DNA from: Oikopleura dioica
Lineage: Eukaryota > Chordata > Appendicularia > Copelata > Oikopleuridae
NCBI GenBank assembly: GCA_907165135.1
Contig: OU015566.1
Coordinates: 1,242,501 to 1,306,500, forward strand
Direction of reading: 5' to 3'
DNA length: 64,000 nucleotides
This document shows, in pieces, positions 42,070-53,044 of the stretch. Both the position numbers and the translations under genes were made by a program. Each line of letters starts with the position of its first letter. The stretch's first letter is position 1. The notes under the pieces were generated by a model that ran no database searches, had not been told where the DNA came from, and saw only the letters and a list, made by a program, of their open reading frames with translations.

Positions 42070-42287
42070 ATGCGATTTTTTAAAAATATGATTGTTCTTT
42101 CTTCCTCTCTTGTTTTTGCTCAAACAGGTTCAAGAACAAACATCCGACTCTTTACCTCATTTTAGGCGTCGACCTGTATTCCTGCCTCAGAGCCGCCAAT
42201 TTCGACCTGGAGCTTTCCAACGAGTGCTTCGACAACGCTTATAACCGAGCTAGTCCAAAAGGCAGGAAATCAAAAGATGCTAAATAG
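42070..42287 (+). CDS. small secreted peptide precursor, 59 aa
   Basis: Exon 1 (42070-42127) encodes the signal peptide MRFFKNMIVLSSSLVFAQTG. Intron 42128-42165 is GT-AG, 38 nt. Exon 2 (42166-42287) encodes VDLYSCLRAANFDLELSNEC then FDNAYNRASPKGRKSKDAK. Total 60 codons. The mature part of about 40 residues has two cysteines 14 apart, likely one disulfide, and a basic tail. TATA box upstream. No family recognised. Confidence 0.6.
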
Positions 42288-42462
42288 CTTACTGAAAGAG
42301 TCGAATTCAACATCTTTTTTGTAGATTTCCGACAGACGCGATTGCCTCTTTCCGTTCTTTTTAGCTCAAGAATTCTCAGATATTGAGCTGTCAAGAAATT
42401 TGATCAAAAACTGTTTCTTTTCTTTTTTAATAAAATTGTTATGAGACTCAAAATATTCATAT

Positions 42463-42481
42463 TAACCCTAACCCTAACCCT
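42463..42481. repeat. short CCCTAA tract
   Basis: Three telomere-like hexamers between two genes. Confidence 0.7.
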
Positions 42482-42599
42482 TTCCTGTGAGAAAGATTTC
42501 CCTCTTTTTGAGCGTCGTTAAAATCCTAATCCTCTGCCATTTCAAAAGAAATCCGGCGTCTCTTTTTTTCCAGCTCAAAAGCGAGTCAAAGAGATAAAG

Positions 42600-43602
42600 A
42601 TGATTTTGTTCCTGATCCATTTTCATGCTGTTTTCTCGCTGATGAGTGAGTTTTCTTCTTTTGTAAGCAAGGTTTACTAGGGAATTTAGACGGGCGCGAT
42701 GCTTGGTTTCCTTCATCAGAAGGCTTCGGGTACGAAATCGATGAACAAGCAGGGACAATTACTTTTATCCTGGAGGATCTTGACCCGATGCCGTATTATC
42801 TTGGAATCGGATGGAATAATTACACTCACGACGAGAGCTACCACACCAAGACCATGACGGTATCTCGAAAACCTGAGTAGAAACCTGAGTGAGCTTTTTT
42901 CAGAACGCTGAGCTTATGATTTGGGATGGAGGATCAAAACATGCCGGTGAAAAATATTTGGGATCAATTTGGACCTACTTCGGAATTGAAAAAATTGGCC
43001 GTCCAAGTTACGAGTAAAAAAATCCTAAAAGAAAATAATCTAAAACCGGTATTTAGCGATGACGCGATGAGCCACTGGACAAGGACGCCCGGATCTTCGC
43101 ATCCCGACGGCAAGCCCCGCTGGAGTCGAAGTCTCAAGCGCCCCGAAGGATGCAGCAAATGCATCGAAATCAAGAAGAATCAAGAGTACTGGGTCATGTC
43201 GGCGCGGGGCAAAATTTTCGACGGCGAAGCTGAAGTACAGAAGCAAAAAGATGATCCAAAATACGCCGCTTGGTCGAACTGGCCAGGCCCAAGAGCTGGT
43301 TATCATGTTTGTTTTATCTTTTTTTTCCTACTTTTTTTGACGATTTTCAGTACGCAAAGACGCAGCGCGAAAAAGTGATCATCTGGAAAGAACATGACTT
43401 GGACGACTTGAGTAAATTGAAATTTTTATTGATGGTTTTTGATTGTTTCTTAGATCACATGACAAATCATCACCCGGACAACTGGAATCAACGAGCAAGC
43501 CAAATTGGCCAGAAAGATTTGACGAATATTCCTCAGAATTCTGCAATTATAATTTCTGTTTTTTCAAGTCTCCTGTTTTTCTTGGGAATAAATTTACTCT
43601 AG
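42600..43602 (+). CDS. GPI-type surface protein, possibly DOMON-like
   Basis: Six exons (42600-42645, 42681-42859, 42904-43013, 43057-43306, 43351-43411, 43454-43602), all GT-AG, sum to 265 codons (264 aa). Signal peptide MILFLIHFHAVFSLM. The body reads GTITFILEDLDPMPYYLGIG W..., TNAELMIWDGGSK, suggestive of a DOMON-type beta sandwich (weak). It is followed by GCSKCIEIKKNQEYWVMSAR with a CxxC, and HMTNHHPDNW with several His. The hydrophobic C-terminus (AIIISVFSSLLFFLGINLL) fits a GPI signal. Intron 2 contains two 'cctgag' words like those in the hairpin introns. Function unknown. Confidence 0.65.
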
Positions 43603-43796
43603 AACGCTTTAAAATTGCCTCTGATTATTTTTTTTTATTTCTGATCGTTTGCTGTATGCCGAAATATTTGCCGAAATGCTCAAAAAGATACTTACGGATG
43701 TACTAATAATCGGTCCAGATTTGGCAAGTGACATAAATTTTACGGCTTGAGTGTATTAAATATTAACTCTGTTACTAGGAGAAGTGCTAGAAGCCG

Positions 43797-43804
43797 TATA
43801 TAAA
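43797..43804 (+). promoter_or_regulatory. TATA box
   Basis: TATATAAA; an ATG inside it (43804) would precede transcription start, so the ATG at 43849 is taken as the start of the next gene. Confidence 0.6.
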
Positions 43805-43848
43805 TGCGCAAATTTTCCCAGAGTCAGCATTTTTTGAGAGCAAGAAAA

Positions 43849-46310
43849 ATGAGCTCTGTCCGCGAAATTAACTCGTGGCACGATGCTTTTATTTTTTGTG
43901 CAAAGCCGGCTTTCAAAGATGATTTGTGGATTTTTATGATTTTTGCAGCGATTCAAGTTTCGCTCGCTGGCGTGAAGCTGCTTACCTTTTTTATTAACAG
44001 AAGACTTTCGGAGGAAAACAAGGACAACGTCGGTGATGCTCCTGCTAGTGGTGGGATCTCGATTTTGGGTGTAATATCGCTTATTGCAGGTAAACGAACT
44101 CAGATGATGAAATCTTCCTCTAAGGAAAAATCTAAGGCTCCCTGATTCTCGCAGTCTACTGCGAAGATGAACCAACTGAGAAAACCTTCAACATCTTCAA
44201 AGCTGGCGTCTACATGAACCTCTTCCTTTTCGCAATTACCCTGGTCTTCATCTGCGGCTTTCTTATCGCATTTATCCTTGATATTTGCACGAGACGCCGC
44301 GGGCGCGCAATCACTTTTCGAATGTTTCTCAGTGGAACTTTGATTTTGTCGATTACGGCTGCTTTTTTTGGCGCGACTGGTTTCCTTGGCCTCAAATACG
44401 TCCAAGACGAGTGCTCCCTAGAAGTAGAGCTGTATTTTCGAAGCAATTCTACCGATATTTATCTTGACCAATCAATGCAATTCGCCGCGGAAACCCTCGA
44501 AGGCAGCTATACCAAACCGACGAAGGAAAGTCTTTACTGGAATTACCAAGACAGGATGATTGGCGAGCCATATATTTTCGTCGTCGATGATACTGAAATT
44601 TCCCACGAGCCATTTTACGTTTCCTCAGTGGTATTTAATACGACCGACTCGCGGAAGAACATCATGAATATGCTTGTTCAAATAGCTCGCTACAGAGAAG
44701 TATCGACGGGAAAAATTGATCTGGTGGTTGAGTCGACTGATACGACATGCTTGGAAACAGGCTTGACTCTGGTCGGTGGTCTTTTGGCTTGCAAGATTCG
44801 ATTTTCGACTTTTCAAAACGAAACTGCAAGATATGAAGAATCAACAAACGAAATCATTGAAATAAATAGCTGCGCTTATGAAGAATCGGAAATTTATTGC
44901 AACAAGAAATCTGCTTCCTTTCCTCTTTGCTGCGAGCAATTTGAGTCAAAATACACGGACGGTCAAGATGGAGATTGCTGGTGTATCAATAGATTTGACG
45001 ATGCCAGCTGTGGTTTTGACAAAAATCTGCCACCAAGTCAGTGCCAGTATCGCGCGAATACTCTTGATCTGGAAATTTCTGATCAAAAAAATTACTATTG
45101 TGATGTCCTTGGGCAGAGCAGAAATGGATACTGTAAAAAAGAAAACGGAGCGCTGGTTTGGGACGCTTCCTGTAAAGATGAAAAAGATCTCGATGCGAAA
45201 TACAGTAAGTAAATGCTGTTTTTTTTTGTTTGAGTCATCATTTTAGACTGTTGCAAAAATCTTGAAAGTTCCTATTCTTTCACAAGAACATGGAGAAAAT
45301 ACAACGAAAACCAAGAGACTGACATGACACCATCAACTTGCAAGCAGTTCAATAACTGCAAAACAGCAGATCAATTCTTTGGTGGATGCTGTGACAGCTC
45401 CTCCGGTGGACACTCTGATTGTAAATACTGCAAAGACGTAGATGAAACATCAAGCTCAAATCACAAGAGAGATTGTGGATATTCTCATTGTTTGACTAAC
45501 GATAAAACGGTGGAAGAGAAGAAGTCTTGCTGTCTGGAAGTTGAAAGAGTTTTCGGATTCAAATTTCGAAAAGATAGTGAGTGCGGAATCGCGTAAGTAT
45601 TTTTTCGATTTATTTTTTTTAACTATCCGATAAGAATAAATTATGACCCCTGCGTCGATGAGACAGACAGTCTAGCGTGCAAAGGAATCACAGACTATTG
45701 CAAATCAACAGACTTCTGCTTCCCTGACTGCTGCACTGGGCTAAAGTTCGACTTTGCCAACAAAGACACGATTTCTGACTCAATGAATTCCGACTGTTTC
45801 CAACTTGCTCCTGAAAGAATCGAATCCGCCAACGATGTCAAGGAATTTCTCGGGCACTACATTTACCATCACACTGGAAAATTCTATGGGCGAGAGTCTT
45901 GCAGCGCGGTAAAAGGAATCATTGATCCGAGCTGCTGCAATAGCGGATTCAGCTATCACGTCGAAGATCCGTGCTATTGTCATGGAAGGAATCCGTTAAG
46001 TTCAAGATGCGCGAGAGTTGATCCGGCTAATTGTCTTCCTGGAAATTCTGCTTACCCGCAATGCTGTTTTGAAATCGGCGCATTCTTTGCGTAAGTTCTT
46101 TATTACTTATTCTAACTGACCCTGTCTAGCCCTGATCACTTCTGCACCTGCCGACAAAATCAAGATCGATTAAGTCTTCATACTTGCAGTGATGTCCAAA
46201 CTTCTGAACCCTTTGACTTTATTGAAAAATGTCCGAACCCATGCGCAGGTTATAACGCCCTTTTGACGGACGGTTCTGGAATTTGCAAAGAACCAATCTT
46301 TACTGTTTGA
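43849..46310 (+). CDS. four-TM protein with large repeated CC-motif ectodomain
   Basis: Five GT-AG exons (43849-44089, 44137-45204, 45247-45592, 45635-46090, 46130-46310) sum to 764 codons (763 aa). The N-terminus has four membrane helices: FMIFAAIQVSLAGVKLLTFF, ISILGVISLIAGSLIL, LFLFAITLVFICGFLIAFI and GTLILSITAAFFGATGFLGL. A ~600-residue ectodomain follows, with at least six modules carrying an adjacent Cys pair (PLCCEQFE, GCCDSS, SCCLEVE, DCCTGL, SCCNSGF, QCCFEIG), often preceded by CxxC or C.C. The spacing suggests a tandemly repeated disulfide domain of ~70-90 residues. I do not recognise the repeat. AATAAA at 46358. Probably a plasma-membrane surface protein. Confidence 0.75.
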
Positions 46311-46548
46311 GAAAAACCTGAAATTCTCTGTCTTGCAGCTGATCCTTGATTTTCTACAATAAAATTTATTCTTTTATCTCTCGCTATTTGAAACAGCCTA
46401 TCTCGATTTCAAGAGTTATGTAAACGATTAAATAACGTATTGTCCAAAGTTTGGACTCCAAACCGTATTGACAAAATGAATCAAGTTATTCGGAGTCGTA
46501 AAAGTGCCTCGTAAGAAATTCGCTCTAAAAGCGCATACAAAGCAAAAA

Positions 46549-47043
46549 ATGCCGAATAACTCTTCTGAAAACCCTCTTGAAATAATTATGAGAACTATGC
46601 GACAAATAAGACAAGAAAACCAACAAACAGCGCAAAATGTTCAACAAATGCGTGAAGAAAACCGCCAAAATGTCGAATTGATAAGGCAAGAGACACGAGA
46701 GCTATCCGAAAGAATCAATAGAGTAGAGGAAGCTCAGGCAAGTATCAGAGAAGAAATAGCTCAGCTTCGCCGTGACAGAGATAGTCCGTGGAGCTCTTCA
46801 ACATTCGAACGAAATTTCAGCAGTCCGCAAAATATTCCAGACGCCGTCCCTGAAATGATTCCTGAGAACATAGAAGTTCAGTCGGTAAATCGCGCTAGGT
46901 TTGATGCTCTTGAGTTCGAAGAAGATCCAAATTTCGACCCACGAGGACAGTTCCGGCGAAGATCCGAACTCATGGATCAAGAAAATTCCGAAGACCGAAA
47001 TAATTTTTATAAATGGTCATTTTTTATCTGTTTTTTTCAATAA
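46549..47043 (+). CDS. coiled-coil protein, paralogue A
   Basis: Single exon, 164 aa, from the ATG at 46549. It shares MRxxRQENxQxxxxxxQN and a heptad helix (RINRVEEAQASIREEIAQLR), a Ser/Pro hinge (SPWSSSTFERNFSSPQ) and an acidic stretch (ALEFEEDPNFDP) with the genes at 48752 and 49242. In 49242 the corresponding hinge is split by an intron. A hydrophobic end (WSFFICFF) may be a tail anchor or chance. Function unknown. Confidence 0.6.
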   Translation: MPNNSSENPLEIIMRTMRQIRQENQQTAQNVQQMREENRQNVELIRQETRELSERINRVEEAQASIREEIAQLRRDRDSPWSSSTFERNFSSPQNIPDAVPEMIPENIEVQSVNRARFDALEFEEDPNFDPRGQFRRRSELMDQENSEDRNNFYKWSFFICFFQ

Positions 47044-47128
47044 ATTATTGCTAAAATTCAATGGACAAAATTTAATACAGTATTTGCTCATTCGTGACAA
47101 AAATCTTTCTCGTTTCAATTATTTACTT

Positions 47129-47235
47129 GGTTCCTGTTTCTTGAACTTAGAACTGGAACGAATTCAGTTTGAAACATGTTTTGAACGAGGATTGATAAGA
47201 ATAGCAAAATTCTAGTGTTGAAGATAGTAAGGCTT
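47129..47235. repeat. ~105-bp duplicate shared with 50028-50130
   Basis: gttcctgtttcttgaactta and the following ~90 bp (agaactggaacgaattcagtt...) recur at 50028-50130 with few changes. Both lie 3' of paralogous coiled-coil genes, so they mark a segmental duplication. Confidence 0.85.
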
Positions 47236-47239
47236 TACT

Positions 47240-48518
47240 TAACGCGCGAGCGCACAAAATTTTTTTCCCGGTGAGCGCACGGCGGCCCGAACTCGGGGCA
47301 ACCCCCTTTTACTGTTCTAGCGCAAAATAAGGTAGTATGGAAAAATGTTTCGGTAAAACTGCCGAAATATGGTGAGCTTATTTTCTGATTAATATTTCGG
47401 TAACAGCCGAAACTTTTTTCACTTTTTTCCACTGTTGTCATAAAAATATTTCGGCAGGCTACCGAAATCAAAGAATCTAAGTTCCCCCGACCACGGGGCT
47501 TCGCCCCTTAGGTCCTAAGATGCCGGGGTCTAGTCTAGGGTTACTTAGGGTTACTTTCAGTAACCCTAACGAACCCTAGCCTATCCCCCTCGGGTAATTT
47601 GTTCCGTCATTTTTGCAGGTGCCCCCTAACCCTAACCTTTATTTTAGCAAAATTTTAGCAAGATTACGTTTTTTTATCATCGGCTTACTTCATTTTTGCG
47701 AAATAAAGAATGAACCCAGAGATGATCTTCTGAATATGAGAACAGAAAATAACTCGAGATTTTTGAGGTGAAAATTGATAAGGCACACTCATTGAATGCA
47801 CATACCAGCGCAAATCAGGATGATAATGGAAAAACCTACCGAAATTTTATTGCTCAAAAGACATCAAATTCTGATTTTTGTTTCGGCTCGTACCGAAATA
47901 TTTTTCCTAAAAACGGGTCTTATTTGTATAATTCTTTCGGCTGCCTGCCGAAATATTTATCATATTTGACCCCTCGAAAGTGATTTATATTTCGGTCGCT
48001 TTTACCGAAACATTTTTCCATACTACGCAAAATAAATCTACTCTTAAATCAAAATAACACTTAAGCAAGTACTATTAGAAACTTATAAACAATTTTTAAA
48101 GTGAAAAATAGTAATATCAAAAGTTAAGCCGACTTGAATCCGATAATAACTAAAGTATCCATTCTAAGAGTTTTATGGTTGCAAAAACTGAGAAATATAA
48201 AAACTCTTTGTAAATCTAAACTTTTGTTTCTCCGGTAAAGATTCGGGTTTTAGTAAATATAAGAGTTTGACAAGTTTTTATGAAGAAAATAAGAAAATCT
48301 TAGAATTATTGTGTGTTTTTGCCCAATGTTGACTTTTCGTCTCAATACTAAAATCAAAAATGTTCAGAAAAATTTTTTCGACCTTAAAATCGTTTTTCTC
48401 GCAAAATTTGAGCCCCATAAAGACGGGGTCTCGAAAATTATTGTTCACGAAAAGTAGGAGAAAATTGTGGATAAGGGGCTCTGCCCCGAGTTCGGGGCGC
48501 CGTGCGCTCACGCGTTAA
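47240..48518. mobile_element. 1.28-kb inverted-repeat element with a nested insertion
   Basis: Outer ends: TTAACGCGCGAGCGCAC ... cggcccgaactcggggc at the left and gccccgagttcggggcgcc ... gtgcgctcacgcgttaa at the right, about 50 bp paired. The inner element 47331-48026 starts ggtagtatggaaaaatgttt and ends aaacatttttccatactac. It is flanked by exact 9-bp copies GCAAAATAA (47322-47330 and 48027-48035). The inner part repeats tttcggt/accgaaa hairpins six times. No coding capacity seen. Confidence 0.8.
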
Positions 48519-48675
48519 AAATATAATACTTCCTCAAAAGATTCTGAGCCGAGATATTATTAAAAGAACTATGATAAGAAATATTGACATCTACCATCAA
48601 GAGGTAGGTCGATTCGAGTAACAGAAATGAGTAGACCTTAATGATAACCTCGTGCTATGGTCATAAAAAATATTT

Positions 48676-48735
48676 ACGATGCGAATCAGTGAAGAGAAGA
48701 CCGTTAACCTCAAGCTTTTGCCAAAGTGAAGAAAT
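48676..48735 (+). promoter_or_regulatory. conserved upstream block of coiled-coil paralogues
   Basis: accgttaacct...ttttgccaaagtgaag here matches accgttaaccttttgccaatgtaaagag at 49190-49220. Both end 20-30 bp before the ATG of a paralogue. It could be promoter, 5' UTR or simply duplicated flank. Confidence 0.5.
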
Positions 48736-48751
48736 TTAAGAAAACAGCAAA

Positions 48752-48907
48752 ATGCCTGATTGGCAAGACTTAATGGATAGAATTGATGATATGCGTGGAG
48801 AAAACCTAAGCTTTCGAAGAGAAATAAGAAGCAATATAAATAATCTATCTGATAGGATCTCGGCTCTTGAACGCGATCTTCATCGGAATGATACTAATAC
48901 TTCATAA
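48752..48907 (+). CDS. coiled-coil protein, truncated paralogue B, 51 aa
   Basis: MPDWQDLMDRIDDMRGENLS followed by RISALERDL aligns with the coiled-coil part of the genes at 46549 and 49242, then stops (TAA 48905-48907) before the hinge. AATAAA follows within 50 bp. Either a short functional form or a recent truncation. Confidence 0.5.
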   Translation: MPDWQDLMDRIDDMRGENLSFRREIRSNINNLSDRISALERDLHRNDTNTS

Positions 48908-49241
48908 CTGCAACCTTATTTCAAGATAACGAATATTTCTTTTGAATAAAATCCATTGATGAATCACTGCTCGTGCGATTTAACTAAGCAGGCTTGGCAA
49001 TCTTATCATAGGGTCAAGGCTCGAAAAATTTTCCTCGATATTTATTCAGTAAAACAGGTCAGAGTCAGAAATTTCACGCGTTCGTTGAAAATAGTTAATT
49101 ACGAGTTAAACCGTTTGAGAGCAATTTTCGCCCCGCGTGCTCGTGTGATAACTTCTCGTAAAAAAATTAACGATGTGCGTCAGTCAAACAGAACCGTTAA
49201 CCTTTTGCCAATGTAAAGAGATATTCAAATACTACACCAGG

Positions 49242-49805
49242 ATGTCTGAGAATTCCAATCAGTTAGAGGCCGTCATTAACAATTTAGAAGAAATGCGTCA
49301 GGAAAACCGACAATTTAAAGAAGAAACAACGCAAAATATTCAAAATATTTCTCAAAGGATAACATCCATCGAAAATGAAGTGGCTCAAATTCGCCGTAAT
49401 ACTGGTAGCCCCATTTCGTCTTTAGGTTCAACATTCCAGAGCGGCTTCTCAAGCCCAGACCCAGAGAGTTGGGTCCTTGAAAATCCCTCTGGACCTGTTC
49501 TCGAAGATATAGAAGAGGACACTGGTATGGAGGTTTCTGAAAGTTCGGTTCAGGGAAGTTTCAAGATAACTGCTTTGAAAAGTGATTGGATAATTCTGCT
49601 CTTTAAATTTTTACCTAAATTTAAGATTTGCTAACTCTAAGGAGGTCTCTTGAAGCTCCATCAGTTAGAAGCTTTCCCATTTCAACAAGACCCGAATGAT
49701 AATCCAGCAACGAGTGCAACTGGGAGCGTAGAAAATGACCGGCAACAAATAGCGGATCCGATAGAAGACGAAGACGTTATGTCAAATGATCAAGTTAATA
49801 TATAG
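49242..49805 (+). CDS. coiled-coil protein, paralogue C, 148 aa
   Basis: Exon 1 (49242-49547) and exon 2 (49665-49805) join GT-AG in phase 0, 149 codons. MSENSNQLEAVINNLEEMRQ begins a heptad helix ending RITSIENEVAQIRRNTGSP. A Ser-rich hinge and an acidic C-terminus follow (LEAFPFQQDPNDNP, ADPIEDEDVM), matching paralogue A. Nuclear or cytosolic; function unknown. Confidence 0.6.
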
Positions 49806-50027
49806 TTAAAAAGAGCACATGATCAAATGATCAAAAAAATCGTTTTTAAATAGTTAGAACTCCGAATGGATTATAATTTATAAATCATATCAAAATTGTT
49901 CGTGGAATCCTCATAAAAAATTATCAAATTGCCCTAACCCTGCTTTACTGAATAAATTTTAGTTCCAATGCTTGTTTTTGTAAAAAACGCGTGTCTGTTT
50001 GAAATGTTGAATTCTAGTTTTATTTGG

Positions 50028-50130
50028 TTCCTGTTTCTTGAACTTAGAACTGGAACGAATTCAGTTTGAAACATGTCTTTAACCAGGATTGATAAGAATA
50101 GCAAAATTCTAGTGTTGAAGATAGTGAGGC
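50028..50130. repeat. second copy of the 3'-flank duplicate
   Basis: Near-identical to 47129-47235 (ttcctgtttcttgaactta...). It lies downstream of paralogue C. Confidence 0.85.
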
Positions 50131-50508
50131 AAGAAAAAGCATCTTTGAAAAACAGCTGTTGCGTTGAGATGGTCAAAGATGGCTGGATGAAACAGGGATA
50201 AGTCTAGAAGACCGTTCTTGTCGGACGAGATAGGTATCTTAAAGAGGAGTAAAGAAGGGGAGGATTGAGGGAAAGTACCTGAAGGAATATAGGAGGCACC
50301 GCGTAAATAACTTCTGAGGTATTTTTTCAACGAGGCAAAATGGTTGTCGAAAATGTCGAAAACAAAGAAAAGAATGTAGAGCAGGATAGAGAATCTGTCC
50401 ATATTTGCAACTTCCACAGGGTTGAAAAGGACCAAATACCTAGAAATACGCCCTCAAATAATGACATGATCTGCCGATTCTGTAAATGATTCAGAACTTG
50501 AACTACTT

Positions 50509-51162
50509 TCAACCCTTTCCTATAAGAATAACAGCGTAAACGATGATAGTTTTCACGATTCCTTCAATCATCATGACTGTAGTTGTCTCTGACGGAAGCG
50601 GCAGTCGTTTTCCATCGTGACAATCAGAGCCGTGGATGTACTTGACCATGTGGTGGTTCAGGATCCCCTTGAAAGCGAAGGACAAAACCCAGTGAAAGAC
50701 ACTTGCGGACTCGAAGACGCATAAATCGCCTTTAACATGCTGTAGAATAGGATTATATCAGGAAAATTCTGTAAATGTCTAACCGTAAACCAAGGAAAAC
50801 ATGGCAGATAGGTAATCGGGTCGTCTTGAATCGTCACTCTTGTCGAATTCTTCACGTAGAAATTGAAGAAATCTGCGAATGCCCTATTCCCCGCTGCTGG
50901 CGCGCCGAAGGTACAGCAAGCGACAGTAAGGTTGTCGTTCCAAAGGATTTCGTTTTGAATGCATAAGTCGGCCGCGTTTATCATCGCTATCGCTCCACCA
51001 AGAGAATGGCCGCAACATCGCACGGTCAAGGAGTTTTCTGATTGAGAAAGGTACTTCGAAATGGCTTTCAATGGGTGTCAAAGGAATGGTATTGCCAATA
51101 CCGTATTGGATTGAGAGTAGAGCGCATCCGAAATAATCATGCATTCTAGGAACGGAAGGCAT
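50509..51162 (-). CDS. class 3 lipase-like, C-terminal half
   Basis: ATG at 51162 (MPSVPRMHDYFGCALLSIQY) joins across a 37-nt GT-AG intron to AISKYLSQSENSLTVRCCGH and the nucleophile elbow GHSLGG. Next come FGAPAAGNRAF, the acid region TIQDDPITYLPCFPW, and, after a further intron, the candidate histidine region NHHMVKYIHG. Stop at 50509-50511. The Ser-Asp-His order fits the fungal lipase_3 family. What is missing is the N-terminal part of the fold, including the usual RGT oxyanion loop, which appears instead in the gene at 51790-52477. A C-terminal hydrophobic segment (VKTIIVYAVILIG) is present. An acceptor-like site at about 51185 suggests it is trans-spliced as the last cistron of a cluster. 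Confidence 0.6.
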
Positions 51163-51228
51163 GAGGATCGACAGGTGCTTTTTAGCAGTTTTAATTTAGC
51201 CTAAGAGGAGGTATCTTTTGAACTATGA

Positions 51229-51789
<561 letters not shown>

Positions 51790-52477
51790 TCAACAATAAA
51801 ACTCTAGATAAAGAAAACATCAGCTTCTTATTTCTTCAAAAAAGGCAAAAAAGATGAAGAAAAAAGAAAGACACCCATTCCTTTTAGAATAATCGGCCGC
51901 ATAGTTAAATATTTTCCAAGAAATCCAGCATGAAGACGAAGTCGGTTTCCAGGAAGAAAATCGCAACGAGTTAGTCGGAATCGAAGATCGTTGTAAAGAT
52001 CGCGCAGTGAGAAGCCATCTTCTGTTGTTGCTTGAGTCCCCCGCCAGAGAATCTAAAGAAGAGCGGCTCAAAAAGACCGGGGCAAAACTGGGCTTACCCA
52101 AAGTTCATTGTCGATCGTCTCGACCAGGTAGCAATCCGTGTCTTCAATGGGCGAGTGAACATAAATCGGCGCAGTTCGAATGATTTTCAGAAAATCAATC
52201 AAAGCTGCGTCTCGGGCGTCTGGAAAGCGAGAGGGGTCAGGAGTACGATGCTCGCGAACGCAGGAGAGTAACTCGTCGACATCGTCTGGGCTCAGGTAGG
52301 CGAACCAGGCTGCGCGCGCTAGAATCAAGAGGGTAATGAGGATAACTTGGGGGTTTCTTAGGGTTTAATAATATTGTTTTCAAACTAAATATTCTTTGAC
52401 TTCCTACCTAACTGACCAATATAATGGCCCTGTGGCATCCTATTCGCCCTTTCTCTTCTGGTTCTTCTGGTAGCCAT
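51790..52477 (-). CDS. class 3 lipase-like, N-terminal half with membrane anchor
   Basis: Exons 52477-52417, 52345-52098, 52052-51875 and, if spliced, a last 14 nt (51803-51790) sum to 167 codons. The N-terminus is basic (MATRRTRRERANR) followed by an anchor helix (VILITLLILARAAW), a type II layout. The body has VETIDNELWILWRGTQATTE, the oxyanion RGT loop of lipase_3, and RLHAGFLGKYL, but it stops just before the serine elbow. If the last intron is not removed the frame ends in VFLFSSSFLPFLKK. It is a half-domain whose complement lies beyond the UEV gene; see the gene at 50509-51162. Confidence 0.5.
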
Positions 52478-52479
52478 AA

Positions 52480-53040
52480 TTACAATCTTTATTTATCCAA
52501 AACGCGCCAATGTTAGCTCATCCGATGTCTCATCTCATTTCTCACAAGAATTCAAGGCCTCTTTTGTTTTCTTCTTCTGTCTCAAACGACCATTTTCTTC
52601 GTCCGATTTCTCAATTTTTTCTTTCTAAAAAAGTTAAAAGTAATTTTTCAGAAAGAAAATTCTCTCTCGGTCGAAGATTCTAGAAAGCAATTACACAATC
52701 AGAGAACTGTTTAAAAACTCAGTTTTTCTTTGAAAAAATTTCTCTGTACTCAAAAGCCTTTTTTAGCTTTCCCTTTTTCAACTTTTTTTTTTCAATTTTC
52801 GATAAAATTGGTTCGTTCTCGAACGCGCTCACTGATTGGCCGAATTTCACTTCATTTCTTCTTTTTTCTCCGAAAATCAATTCTACCCGTTTTCAACCCT
52901 TTTCTCCCTATTGCGTAATCCCATTTTATTCAACAGTTTTTTTTCTGCAAGAGAAAAAAATTTGTCTGTTCAGAATTTTTATGACTATCTCTAGAACATT
53001 TGCTTTATTTTTATCTGCTAAAATGGGTAATTTTGTTAAT
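52480..53040. other. intergenic, divergent promoter region
   Basis: T-rich with no coding signal. It separates the minus-strand cluster from the plus-strand R3H gene and probably serves both directions. Confidence 0.5.
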
Positions 53041-53044
53041 TTTA

